Of a DNA stretch of 23,100 bases, positions 13,784 to 20,210 are shown piece after piece. Below the pieces are notes generated by a model. The model did no database searches and was not told where the DNA came from. It was given only the letters and a program-made list of their open reading frames with translations. Numbering within the stretch: the stretch's first letter is position 1; every line of letters starts with the position of its first letter. This DNA comes from M55B112 sp040880545 (GTDB lineage: Bacteria > Bacteroidota > Bacteroidia > Bacteroidales > GCA-2748055). The stretch covers positions 1 to 23,100 of the forward strand of contig JBBDIE010000109.1 of assembly GCA_040880545.1 (NCBI GenBank), read 5' to 3'. Made by a program: the position numbers and the translations under genes.

Positions 13784-16576
13784 ATGCCAAGTAACGTTGA
13801 TCAGGATATTTTTGTAAAGGGTGCCAGGGTACATAATTTAAAGAACGTTGATGTAACGATTCCAAGAGATCAGCTTGTGGTTGTCACAGGAGTTTCTGGT
13901 TCAGGAAAATCTTCGCTTGCATTTGATACGTTATATGCAGAGGGTCAGCGACGATACGTGGAGAGTTTATCGGCTTATGCCAGGCAATTTCTGGGAAGGA
14001 TCGATAAGCCCGATGTGGATTTTATACATGGTATCCCCCCCGCCATTGCCATTGAACAAAAAGTAAATACCAGGAATCCGCGATCAACCGTGGGTACCTC
14101 TACAGAGATTTACGATTATCTGAAACTGCTGTTTGCCAGGATTGGAAGAACGATTTCACCGGTATCCGGAAAAGAAGTTAAAAAAGACAATGTAACTGAT
14201 GTGGTGGACCGGATTCTTGAATTTGATGAAGGAAAGAGATTGGTAATACTGGCAACGGTATGTATTCAAACTGACCTCGATCCGGGAACACAGATCGACA
14301 TCCTGTCACAGCAGGGAATGACCCGGGTGCTCCGTGGAGACACATTGATTGACATTGATGAGTTAAAGGAGGACAAGAAATTCCTGCAGCAGGGAATTTT
14401 ACACCTGGTTATTGACCGGGTTGAAGTAAAGCAGGATGAAGATACCGTGAGCCGGTTGGGGGACAGTGTTCAGACGGCCTTCCAGATCGGACATGGTTAT
14501 TGTACTATCTGGGATCCTGAAACAAAAGAGATAATTGAATTTTCATCCCGGTTTGAACTTGACGGAATGACTTTTGAGGAACCTTCCGAGCACCTGTTCA
14601 GCTTTAATAACCCCATTGGTGCATGTTTGAAATGTGAAGGATACGGTATGGTTATCGGGATAGATGAGGACCTGGTGATACCCAACAAGGAACTTTCCAT
14701 CTATAATGATGCTGTGGTCTGCTGGAAGGGAGAGAAGATGAAGAAGTGGAAGGAAAAACTGGTGATGCACGCGGATGAATTTGACTTCCCCATACATAAG
14801 CCCTATTATGAATTGTCTGGTGATCAGCGCAGATTACTGTGGACAGGCAATAAATATTTTAAGGGTCTGGACAGGTTTTTCAGTTACCTGGAGAAGAAGA
14901 AGTATAAAATACAGTTCCGGGTCATGCTTTCAAGGTACAGGGGTAAAACAATTTGTTATGAATGTGGCGGGTCGCGGTTACGCAAAGAGGCGTTTTACGT
15001 GAAGATACATGGAAATACTATTGCTGAACTGGTAGAAATGCCGGTAAGCAGGCTGGTGGAATTTTTCAATACCATGAAACCTGACAAACATGAAACTGTG
15101 ATTGCGGGCAGACTTATATCTGAGATAAATTCCAGGCTGCGGTTCCTGAATAATGTTGGATTGGGCTATCTTACCCTGAACCGCATTTCATCTACACTTT
15201 CAGGAGGTGAAAGTCAAAGGATAAATCTGGCAACATCCCTTGGGAGCAGCCTGGTTGGATCGCTTTATATTCTTGATGAACCTAGTATCGGGCTACACCC
15301 GCGCGACACGGGCAGACTCATTGAAGTATTGCAGGAGCTGAAGGAACTGGGAAATACTGTTCTTGTGGTTGAGCATGATGAAGAGATCATGAACTCGGCA
15401 GACATGATCATTGATATGGGGCCCAGGGCAGGACGAAATGGGGGTGAGATCGTTTTTCAGGGAGATCATAAGGCATTGCTCCGATCCCCTTCAGGTCTTA
15501 CCGCAGAGTATCTTACAGGGAAAAGAATTATTGAGGTGCCTGCAAACAGGCGAAAATGGAACAATTACCTGGAGTTGACCGGATGCAGGGAAAATAATCT
15601 GAAGTCGGTTAATGTTAAGATACCTTTGCAGGTGATCACAGTAATCAGTGGGGTCAGTGGTTCGGGGAAGTCGTCGCTTGTGAAAAATATATTGTTTCCG
15701 TTGTTATCAAGAAAGTTAAATGGTACAGGGGACAAACCCGGAAAACATGATCTTTTCCATGGAGATTTTCATTTATTGGAAAAGGTTGAATTTGTTGATC
15801 AAAACCCTATCGGCAGATCTTCACGGTCAAATCCGGTGACCTACCTGAAGGCTTATGATGAAATTAGAAAACTGTATGCAGAGCAGTCATCTTCCAAAAA
15901 CCATGGTTTCAAAGCCTCTCATTTCTCTTTTAATATTGATGGTGGCAGGTGTGAAGAGTGCAGTGGGGAAGGTGAAATTCTGGTGGAGATGCAATTCATG
16001 GCAGATGTTCACCTGGTATGTGAACATTGCCATGGACGGCGGTTTAAGGATGAGATTCTGGATGTAAGATACAGGGATAAGAATATTTTTGATGTACTGG
16101 AGATGACAGTGAATGAAGCGATTGAGTTTTTCAATGAAGACAGCGGAAATGCAGGTTCACGGATTGTAAAAAAATTAAAACCACTGCAAAATGTGGGTCT
16201 GGGTTACATTAAACTGGGACAATCATCAAGTACCCTGAGCGGAGGTGAGAGCCAACGGGTTAAACTGGCTTTTTTCCTGAGTAAGGAGGCAGAAGATATG
16301 AAAGTCATTTTTATTTTTGATGAGCCTACAACCGGGTTACATTTCCATGACATTTCATTATTACTCAATGCATTTAATGCGTTGATCAGAAAAGGACACA
16401 CAGTGCTGATCATCGAACATAACCTGGAAGTGATAAAGTCGGCCGACTGGCTAATTGAACTGGGCCCGGAAGGGGGTGAGGCAGGTGGCGAATTGATTTT
16501 TGAAGGAACCCCGGAGGAGATGCTGCAAGCTAAAAACTCTGTAACAGCTGGATATCTCAGGAGTAAACTTCAATAA
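13784..16576 (+). CDS. uvrA: Excinuclease ABC subunit A
   Basis: The damage-sensing ATPase of nucleotide excision repair, acting with UvrB and UvrC. The 930 residues match full-length UvrA with two ABC modules. Walker A motifs are GVSGSGKSS at 36-44 and at 623-631. ABC signatures LSGGESQR lie at about 472-479 and 818-825, each followed by a Walker B (LYILDEPSIGLH, IFIFDEPTTGLH). Zinc-binding cysteines are C281/C284 with C391/C394, and C723/C726 with C746/C749; the latter has the canonical CxxC-x19-CxxC spacing. The conserved QRRYVESLSAYARQFLG segment is present. Bacteroidetes often carry more than one UvrA; this one has all domains and is not the short UvrA2 class. It is alone on its strand and divergent from the ECF sigma gene. 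Confidence 0.96.
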   Translation: MPSNVDQDIFVKGARVHNLKNVDVTIPRDQLVVVTGVSGSGKSSLAFDTLYAEGQRRYVESLSAYARQFLGRIDKPDVDFIHGIPPAIAIEQKVNTRNPRSTVGTSTEIYDYLKLLFARIGRTISPVSGKEVKKDNVTDVVDRILEFDEGKRLVILATVCIQTDLDPGTQIDILSQQGMTRVLRGDTLIDIDELKEDKKFLQQGILHLVIDRVEVKQDEDTVSRLGDSVQTAFQIGHGYCTIWDPETKEIIEFSSRFELDGMTFEEPSEHLFSFNNPIGACLKCEGYGMVIGIDEDLVIPNKELSIYNDAVVCWKGEKMKKWKEKLVMHADEFDFPIHKPYYELSGDQRRLLWTGNKYFKGLDRFFSYLEKKKYKIQFRVMLSRYRGKTICYECGGSRLRKEAFYVKIHGNTIAELVEMPVSRLVEFFNTMKPDKHETVIAGRLISEINSRLRFLNNVGLGYLTLNRISSTLSGGESQRINLATSLGSSLVGSLYILDEPSIGLHPRDTGRLIEVLQELKELGNTVLVVEHDEEIMNSADMIIDMGPRAGRNGGEIVFQGDHKALLRSPSGLTAEYLTGKRIIEVPANRRKWNNYLELTGCRENNLKSVNVKIPLQVITVISGVSGSGKSSLVKNILFPLLSRKLNGTGDKPGKHDLFHGDFHLLEKVEFVDQNPIGRSSRSNPVTYLKAYDEIRKLYAEQSSSKNHGFKASHFSFNIDGGRCEECSGEGEILVEMQFMADVHLVCEHCHGRRFKDEILDVRYRDKNIFDVLEMTVNEAIEFFNEDSGNAGSRIVKKLKPLQNVGLGYIKLGQSSSTLSGGESQRVKLAFFLSKEAEDMKVIFIFDEPTTGLHFHDISLLLNAFNALIRKGHTVLIIEHNLEVIKSADWLIELGPEGGEAGGELIFEGTPEEMLQAKNSVTAGYLRSKLQ

Positions 16577-16600
16577 AAAAAGCCGAATATAATTCAGCTT
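16575..16600 (-). terminator. Rho-independent terminator of the lipoprotein operon
   Basis: AAGCCGAAT (16580-16588) and ATTCAGCTT (16592-16600) flank an ATA loop. On the minus-strand RNA all nine positions pair, one of them as G-U, and the hairpin is followed by a U run (complement of the A run at 16575-16580). It lies 30 bases beyond the stop of the small secreted protein and touches the uvrA stop codon. On the plus-strand RNA the corresponding pair is a C/A mismatch and there is no T run. Confidence 0.65.
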
Positions 16601-16629
16601 ATGCCTAATGTTTGCAAACCCGGAAAAAT

Positions 16630-17073
16630 CTAATTATCCTGAAAACCAAACATGATAGCGACACAACCTTCTTGCGGTTCTGTCACATTACCTTCTGAAA
16701 CGGGTATTTTTATAACTATTTTCAGCTGCTGACTGGATTCAAGCTTAAAATCCCATTTCCATTCATAATCTTCGTATTTGTTGTTGTACAGGACTTTTCC
16801 ATTGCTGTCAATAATTCTGAACTCAATATCATTCAAATTTCCGGCACCACATACACCGATTCGATAGTCTGTTTCAGAGTAGAAGGTTTTATATAATTCA
16901 GCTTCTTCACCTTCTATGAGCAATGCTGCATGGTAATTGCCATCATGTTGGTAAGGGTTTAATCCTACTTTACATGTCTTTTTGGCAAATTGCTTACATT
17001 GTCCGTTTAATAAGGTTGGCATCGAGATCATCAGCGCAACAAGAGATACTAAAAGTATGCCTTTTCTCTTCAT
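16630..17073 (-). CDS. Small secreted protein with four cysteines, unknown function
   Basis: A 147-residue protein if translation starts at the ATG at 17073, which I prefer. It gives a Sec signal peptide beginning MKRKGILLVSLVALM with a likely cut near LLNG before Gln. A longer reading starting at 17112 would put 13 polar residues in front and overlap the upstream lipoprotein gene. The mature part holds four cysteines (in QCKQF, KKTCK, GVCGAG and EGCVA), enough for two disulfides, and a predicted beta-sandwich-like pattern with IEFRIIDSNGKVLYNN and LKIVIKIPV. I do not recognise the family. It follows the lipoprotein gene by 10 bases and shares its terminator, so the two proteins probably act together in the periplasm or at the outer membrane. 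Confidence 0.8.
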   Translation of the reverse strand: MKRKGILLVSLVALMISMPTLLNGQCKQFAKKTCKVGLNPYQHDGNYHAALLIEGEEAELYKTFYSETDYRIGVCGAGNLNDIEFRIIDSNGKVLYNNKYEDYEWKWDFKLESSQQLKIVIKIPVSEGNVTEPQEGCVAIMFGFQDN

Positions 17074-17083
17074 GATATTTTTT

Positions 17084-18013
17084 TTAGGATATATAGCTGT
17101 TTCGTAATTCATTCACTTTTTTTGCAAGTTCATCATAAACTGCCTGAGTGAGGTTATGAGATGAACTTGACTTAAGTGTAGTAATATTTGTTTCCGGATT
17201 CTGAACCGGCGTATTTTCTCCCTGCTCAATGGTGATTTTATCGAAGGTAATTTTTAACTCATTGATATCGGCAAGTATTTTTTGCGCGTCGGGGTCCTCC
17301 GACGATTCTTTAAGCAGGTTTATCATGAAATCGACGGAAAGTTTCTGATCCACGATCCGCTCAACAATTTTATTATTTTCAATAGAACTTCCCCCAACCA
17401 GCTGGGTGGCAATGTACAAACCTTCCACCCAACCACCCACAAGAATCATGGTTGCTGTACTTTCAAGTCCCCTTTCCTTTAAATAGGAGCTTGAATTCAA
17501 TAATGTTTCTGAGATGATATCAATGATAATTTCCCTGTCGTTGATATGATCCTCCAATCGTTGTATGGTACTCTCATTGATGGCATCCAGGATATTTAAT
17601 CCATCCGCCAGGTTTTTGGCAACTTCAATATAATTTAGTGTGACTTGTGTCTGATCGAAAAGGCTGGCATAACTCAGATCGGCGGTGTAAATACCGAGAT
17701 TCAGTGCCATATCCATATTGGTGATGTATCCGGATTGATTTTCAACCGGGTTTAACAGGCTTTCATCGTACGTGGCTCCTGCTTTTTGAAGTATCTTGGC
17801 AGTCTCAATGGGAGATGGAAGGGAATAGAAAATTCGTTTTGCCGTCTGGAATTTTTCCTGTGTAGCATCATCAATCGTAGTAACGAATTCCTCTTCCTGA
17901 CCAGGATCATCTTCACTTTTCTTAGTTCCTGAATTACATCCGGCTATGCTAAATGCAAAGAAAGCTGAGAGAAGAATCAGAACTTTACCGGAAACTGGTG
18001 GAAATTTATTCAT
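17084..18013 (-). CDS. Predicted lipoprotein of unknown function
   Basis: A 309-residue protein with a type II signal peptide: basic start, hydrophobic run VLILLSAFFAFS and a lipobox SIAGC, so Cys26 would be lipidated. The residues after it (NSGTKKSEDDPGQEEE) are polar and acidic, which in Bacteroidetes can favour outer-membrane or surface placement. The rest looks almost wholly helical (YITNMDMALNLGIYTADLSY, VGGWVEGLYIATQLVGG, FMINLLKESSEDPDAQKILA), with a Thr/Ser-rich segment near the C-terminus. No catalytic motif was recognised. It is the first gene of a two-gene operon with the small secreted protein. A matching promoter lies at 18058-18087. Confidence 0.85.
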   Translation of the reverse strand: MNKFPPVSGKVLILLSAFFAFSIAGCNSGTKKSEDDPGQEEEFVTTIDDATQEKFQTAKRIFYSLPSPIETAKILQKAGATYDESLLNPVENQSGYITNMDMALNLGIYTADLSYASLFDQTQVTLNYIEVAKNLADGLNILDAINESTIQRLEDHINDREIIIDIISETLLNSSSYLKERGLESTATMILVGGWVEGLYIATQLVGGSSIENNKIVERIVDQKLSVDFMINLLKESSEDPDAQKILADINELKITFDKITIEQGENTPVQNPETNITTLKSSSSHNLTQAVYDELAKKVNELRNSYIS

Positions 18014-18057
18014 AAGAAATTGGTTTAATATTTCTGATTAAAAGCTTCTTAATGAAG

Positions 18058-18087
18058 TAAAATTAACACTTTTTTTTTAATTTCAAA
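18058..18087 (-). promoter_or_regulatory. Candidate promoter of the lipoprotein operon
   Basis: On the minus strand, TTTG (plus 18084-18087) is followed after 18 bases by TAATTTTA (plus 18058-18065), 7 of 8 to the -7 consensus; the spacing is one base shorter than the usual 19-21. An inverted repeat CACTTTTT / AAAAAGTG (18067-18074 and 18085-18092) sits across the spacer and -33 box and could be an operator. The start codon is 44 bases downstream. Confidence 0.4.
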
Positions 18088-18184
18088 AAGTGATTAAAAA
18101 GTACCGAAAACCACTGATTACAAAGGTTTCCGTGATTTAAACACAGAGGCTTCCAATTTCTTTAAAAGGAGATATGAGCGCTTG

Positions 18185-18266
18185 TGGACTAATTGGGAGT
18201 AAGTGATGGTTTTCTGCTCAGAAGAGAACCTGACTTACTTACTTCATTACCCAAATGGTTAGTCCA
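18185..18266. repeat. Imperfect 82-bp inverted repeat between nth and the lipoprotein operon
   Basis: TGGACTAA (18185-18192) pairs with TTAGTCCA (18259-18266), TTGGG (18193-18197) with CCCAA (18250-18254), and AGTAAGT (18198-18204) with ACTTACT (18233-18239). The arms are interrupted by a 4-base and a 10-base bulge on one side only. No coding content or target-site duplication was noted. It could be a structured 3' end of the nth transcript or a decayed miniature element. Confidence 0.5.
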
Positions 18267-18294
18267 TAACCATATAGAATCTAAACCTGAGAGA

Positions 18295-18948
18295 TCATGC
18301 ATTCTTCAATTTAATGACCTTGTTATAATACTGACAGTAAGGTGTCAGACCGCAGTTGTCGCAATCAGGTTTTCTGGCGGTGCAAACGTATCTGCCATGG
18401 AGAATTAACCAGTGATGTGCTTTGTGGATCAGTGCTTCAGGTATATGTTTCACCAACTGAAATTCCGTATCGCGTGGGTTTTTGGCATGGGTTGTAAGTC
18501 CAATCCTGGCCGCGACCCTGAAAACGTGTGTATCCACGGCCATAGCCGGTTTTTGAAAAGCAACCGAGAGAACCACGTTGGCCGTTTTTCTTCCGACACC
18601 CGGGAGTTTCTGTAACTCTTCCATGGTATCCGGCACCTTGCCGTTGAATTCGGTCATAAGCGTGTGCGCCATTCCCACAAGGTGTTTTGCCTTATTATTG
18701 GGATAGGAACAGCTTTTGATATATTCATATACCTCCCCTGGCTCATGTACTGCAAGCTCTTTTGCAGTTGGAAATTTTCTGAAAAATCCAGGTGTAATGA
18801 TATTCACACGTTTGTCTGTACACTGTGCCGACAGAATTACCGCGACGATTAATTCATATGGATCCTGGTATACAAGTTCAGTTTCAGCGATGGGCATATT
18901 TTCCTCGAAATAGGAAATTACATGTTTATAAAGATCAGCTTTTCTCAC
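18295..18948 (-). CDS. nth: Endonuclease III (DNA glycosylase/AP lyase)
   Basis: A base-excision repair enzyme that removes oxidised pyrimidines and cleaves at the abasic site. The 217 residues include the helix-hairpin-helix LPGVGRKTANVVL (115-127) with catalytic Lys121. VDTHVFRVAARIGL (138-151) holds catalytic Asp139. Four cysteines at 189, 196, 199 and 205 have the canonical C-x6-C-x2-C-x5-C spacing of the [4Fe-4S] cluster. LSAQCTDKRVN (39-49) is the typical DNA-contact region. Length and motifs are standard. It stands alone on the minus strand, with its start facing the long gap in front of the aromatic operon. Confidence 0.97.
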   Translation of the reverse strand: MRKADLYKHVISYFEENMPIAETELVYQDPYELIVAVILSAQCTDKRVNIITPGFFRKFPTAKELAVHEPGEVYEYIKSCSYPNNKAKHLVGMAHTLMTEFNGKVPDTMEELQKLPGVGRKTANVVLSVAFQKPAMAVDTHVFRVAARIGLTTHAKNPRDTEFQLVKHIPEALIHKAHHWLILHGRYVCTARKPDCDNCGLTPYCQYYNKVIKLKNA

Positions 18949-18964
18949 TCCGTTAAATTTCTTA

Positions 18965-19018
18965 TTTGTCGAATAATCATGTTGATTTTATCAAGGCATG
19001 CCAATGGTTTGTCGAATA
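18965..19018. promoter_or_regulatory. Paired direct repeats with central palindrome upstream of nth
   Basis: TTTGTCGAATA occurs twice, at 18965-18975 and 19008-19018, 43 bases apart start to start, close to four helical turns. GGCATGCC (18995-19002) is a perfect palindrome between them. The group begins 17 bases upstream of the nth start, where its promoter should lie, so a regulator-binding array is possible. No regulator is identified. Confidence 0.3.
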
Positions 19019-19046
19019 TACCATTTTTATTTATTTATGAAAACGC

Positions 19047-19081
19047 GGGGGTTGAAATGGATATTTCAAACCTGTTACCCC
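19047..19081. other. Stable hairpin in the gap between nth and the aromatic operon
   Basis: TTGAAAT (19052-19058) and ATTTCAA (19063-19069) form a perfect 7-bp stem with a GGAT loop. It extends through GG/CC with a one-base bulge, and outer GGG/CCC pairs can close the base across an internal loop. T-rich sequence follows on the plus strand. It sits about 50 bases upstream of the predicted leader promoter. Neither a terminator for an upstream plus-strand gene nor a binding site can be assigned. Confidence 0.35.
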
Positions 19082-19128
19082 ACTTTTATTAATAATTTAT
19101 TAAAAAATAGCTGCAGAGGCTTATATTC

Positions 19129-19160
19129 TTTGTATTTATAAATTATTATAGTTACGTTTA
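19129..19160 (+). promoter_or_regulatory. Predicted promoter of the aromatic amino acid operon leader
   Basis: TTTG at 19129-19132 is followed after exactly 20 bases by TACGTTTA at 19153-19160, which matches 7 of 8 positions of the Bacteroidetes -7 consensus TAnnTTTG. Spacing is within the usual 19-21. Transcription should begin near 19164-19168, only a few bases before the leader ATG at 19173, so the whole leader ORF and attenuator would be on the transcript. Confidence 0.6.
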
Positions 19161-19172
19161 CACAGTGAAATT

Positions 19173-19220
19173 ATGAAGAGAGCTTTTGAAACATATTATT
19201 TCTATTTTTTTGATCACTGA
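19173..19220 (+). CDS. Phe/Tyr-rich attenuator leader peptide (pheL-like)
   Basis: A 15-codon ORF, MKRAFETYYFYFFDH, ends in TGA. Codons 8-13 are Tyr-Tyr-Phe-Tyr-Phe-Phe, with one more Phe at codon 5, so 7 of 15 residues are the end products of the pathway encoded downstream. The ORF starts just after the predicted transcription start and ends 27 bases before an intrinsic terminator that precedes pheA. This is the layout of classical ribosome-mediated attenuation leaders such as E. coli pheL, although the peptide itself is different. Stalling at the Tyr/Phe run would leave the next RNA segment free; reaching the stop codon would cover it. The peptide is expected to act only through its translation. 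Chance is possible in an AT-rich region, but the combination with the other elements makes that unlikely. Confidence 0.75.
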   Translation: MKRAFETYYFYFFDH

Positions 19221-19223
19221 AAA

Positions 19224-19254
19224 GGTCGGGATAGAAGTGTAGTGGTGCCCGGCG
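19224..19254 (+). promoter_or_regulatory. Predicted antiterminator of the Phe/Tyr attenuator
   Basis: GTCGGG (19225-19230) can pair with CCCGGC (19248-19253): five Watson-Crick pairs and one G-U pair, with a 17-base loop. CCCGGC is also the 5' arm of the terminator, and the terminator's 3' arm contains the same TCGGG, so the two structures exclude each other. The segment begins 4 bases after the leader stop codon, where a ribosome sitting on the stop would cover it. Confidence 0.6.
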
Positions 19255-19277
19255 TATACGTCGGGTATTTTTGTTTT
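19248..19277 (+). terminator. Intrinsic terminator/attenuator upstream of pheA
   Basis: CCCGGCG (19248-19254), loop TATA, CGTCGGG (19259-19265): a 7-bp stem with one G-U pair, followed directly by TATTTTTGTTTT (19266-19277). No complete plus-strand gene lies between it and the nearest upstream genes, which point the other way, so its natural role is attenuation of the operon that starts 85 bases downstream. Confidence 0.8.
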
Positions 19278-19361
19278 AAGGCCCGCTGTATGACCCAATA
19301 AGCGTTGAATTTTATTTCGAAATTATACTAACAGGATCTACCGGATAACTGAACCTCAACC

Positions 19362-20198
19362 ATGAAACGAATTGCAATACAGGGAGGGTATGGAGCATTC
19401 CATGAATTAGCTGCTTACAAGTATTTTAATGATGAAGAGATTGAGATACTTCCCAGGGATTCATTTCGGGAACTGATCAGTTCCATCAAGGATCATAAAT
19501 CGGATTTTGGAATTATGGCCATTGAGAACTCTTTGGCCGGCAGTATTCTTCCTAATTACAACTTATTAAAGGATGCCCCTATGCGTATCATTGGGGAAGT
19601 TTACCTGAGGATCAAGCAAAACCTGGTTGCAAATCATGGAGTTGAGATCGGTGCGATCAGTGAAGTTTTTTCACATCCCATGGCGATCCTTCAATGCAAG
19701 GAATTCTTCGGGGATTATCCGCATATTCGACTGATTGAAAGTGTTGATACAGCACTTAGCGCAAAAGATATAAGTGAGAATAAAACCAGGAACGCAGGTG
19801 CCATAGCCAGCAGAATAGCCGCAGAAAAATATGGACTCAATATACTGGCAGCAGGAATTGAGACGAACAAAATGAACTACACAAGGTTCCTCATATTAAC
19901 AGAGAACGGACATGAGATTGAGAAGGAGCGTGTAAACAAATCTTCCATACATTTTGCACTTGCCCATAAGATCGGTTCACTTTCGAAGATATTGTCCATT
20001 TTCTCATTTCATGAGATTAACCTGGCTAAGATCCAATCGATGCCAATCATTGGCGAAGATTGGGAATATCATTTTTATGTGGACCTGGAGGTGAATAATT
20101 ATGAAATGTACCTGATGGCTCTTGAGGCGATCAAGCCGTTTACTTCAGGATTGATGGTCATGGGTGAATATATAAAAGGTGAAGTTTATTTCGATTAA
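19362..20198 (+). CDS. pheA: Prephenate dehydratase
   Basis: It converts prephenate to phenylpyruvate, the branch step towards phenylalanine. The 278-residue monofunctional enzyme has the periplasmic-binding-like catalytic part at 1-185, with IQGGYGAFHELAA (6-18), AIENSLAGSI (53-62) and the signature NYTRFLIL with Thr174-Arg175-Phe176. The ACT regulatory domain spans about 193-275. In it, HKIGSLSKIL (202-211) fits the first Phe-binding loop, but the second motif, usually ESRP, is QSMP (225-228), as I recall for other Bacteroidetes. Feedback by phenylalanine may therefore differ from the E. coli model. No chorismate mutase domain is attached here; it is fused to the next gene's product. This is the first structural gene after the attenuator. 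Confidence 0.95.
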   Translation: MKRIAIQGGYGAFHELAAYKYFNDEEIEILPRDSFRELISSIKDHKSDFGIMAIENSLAGSILPNYNLLKDAPMRIIGEVYLRIKQNLVANHGVEIGAISEVFSHPMAILQCKEFFGDYPHIRLIESVDTALSAKDISENKTRNAGAIASRIAAEKYGLNILAAGIETNKMNYTRFLILTENGHEIEKERVNKSSIHFALAHKIGSLSKILSIFSFHEINLAKIQSMPIIGEDWEYHFYVDLEVNNYEMYLMALEAIKPFTSGLMVMGEYIKGEVYFD

Positions 20199-20210
20199 TT
20201 TTTAAATATT

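Noticed and set aside
17074..17112. Upstream extension of the small secreted protein (MNYETAIYPKKNI...)
   Set aside because: It overlaps the lipoprotein gene and puts polar residues in front of a good signal peptide; the ATG at 17073 is preferred.
19221..19361. T-box or protein-dependent riboswitch in front of pheA
   Set aside because: No T-box sequence or specifier stem was seen, and the leader ORF with competing arms explains the terminator better.
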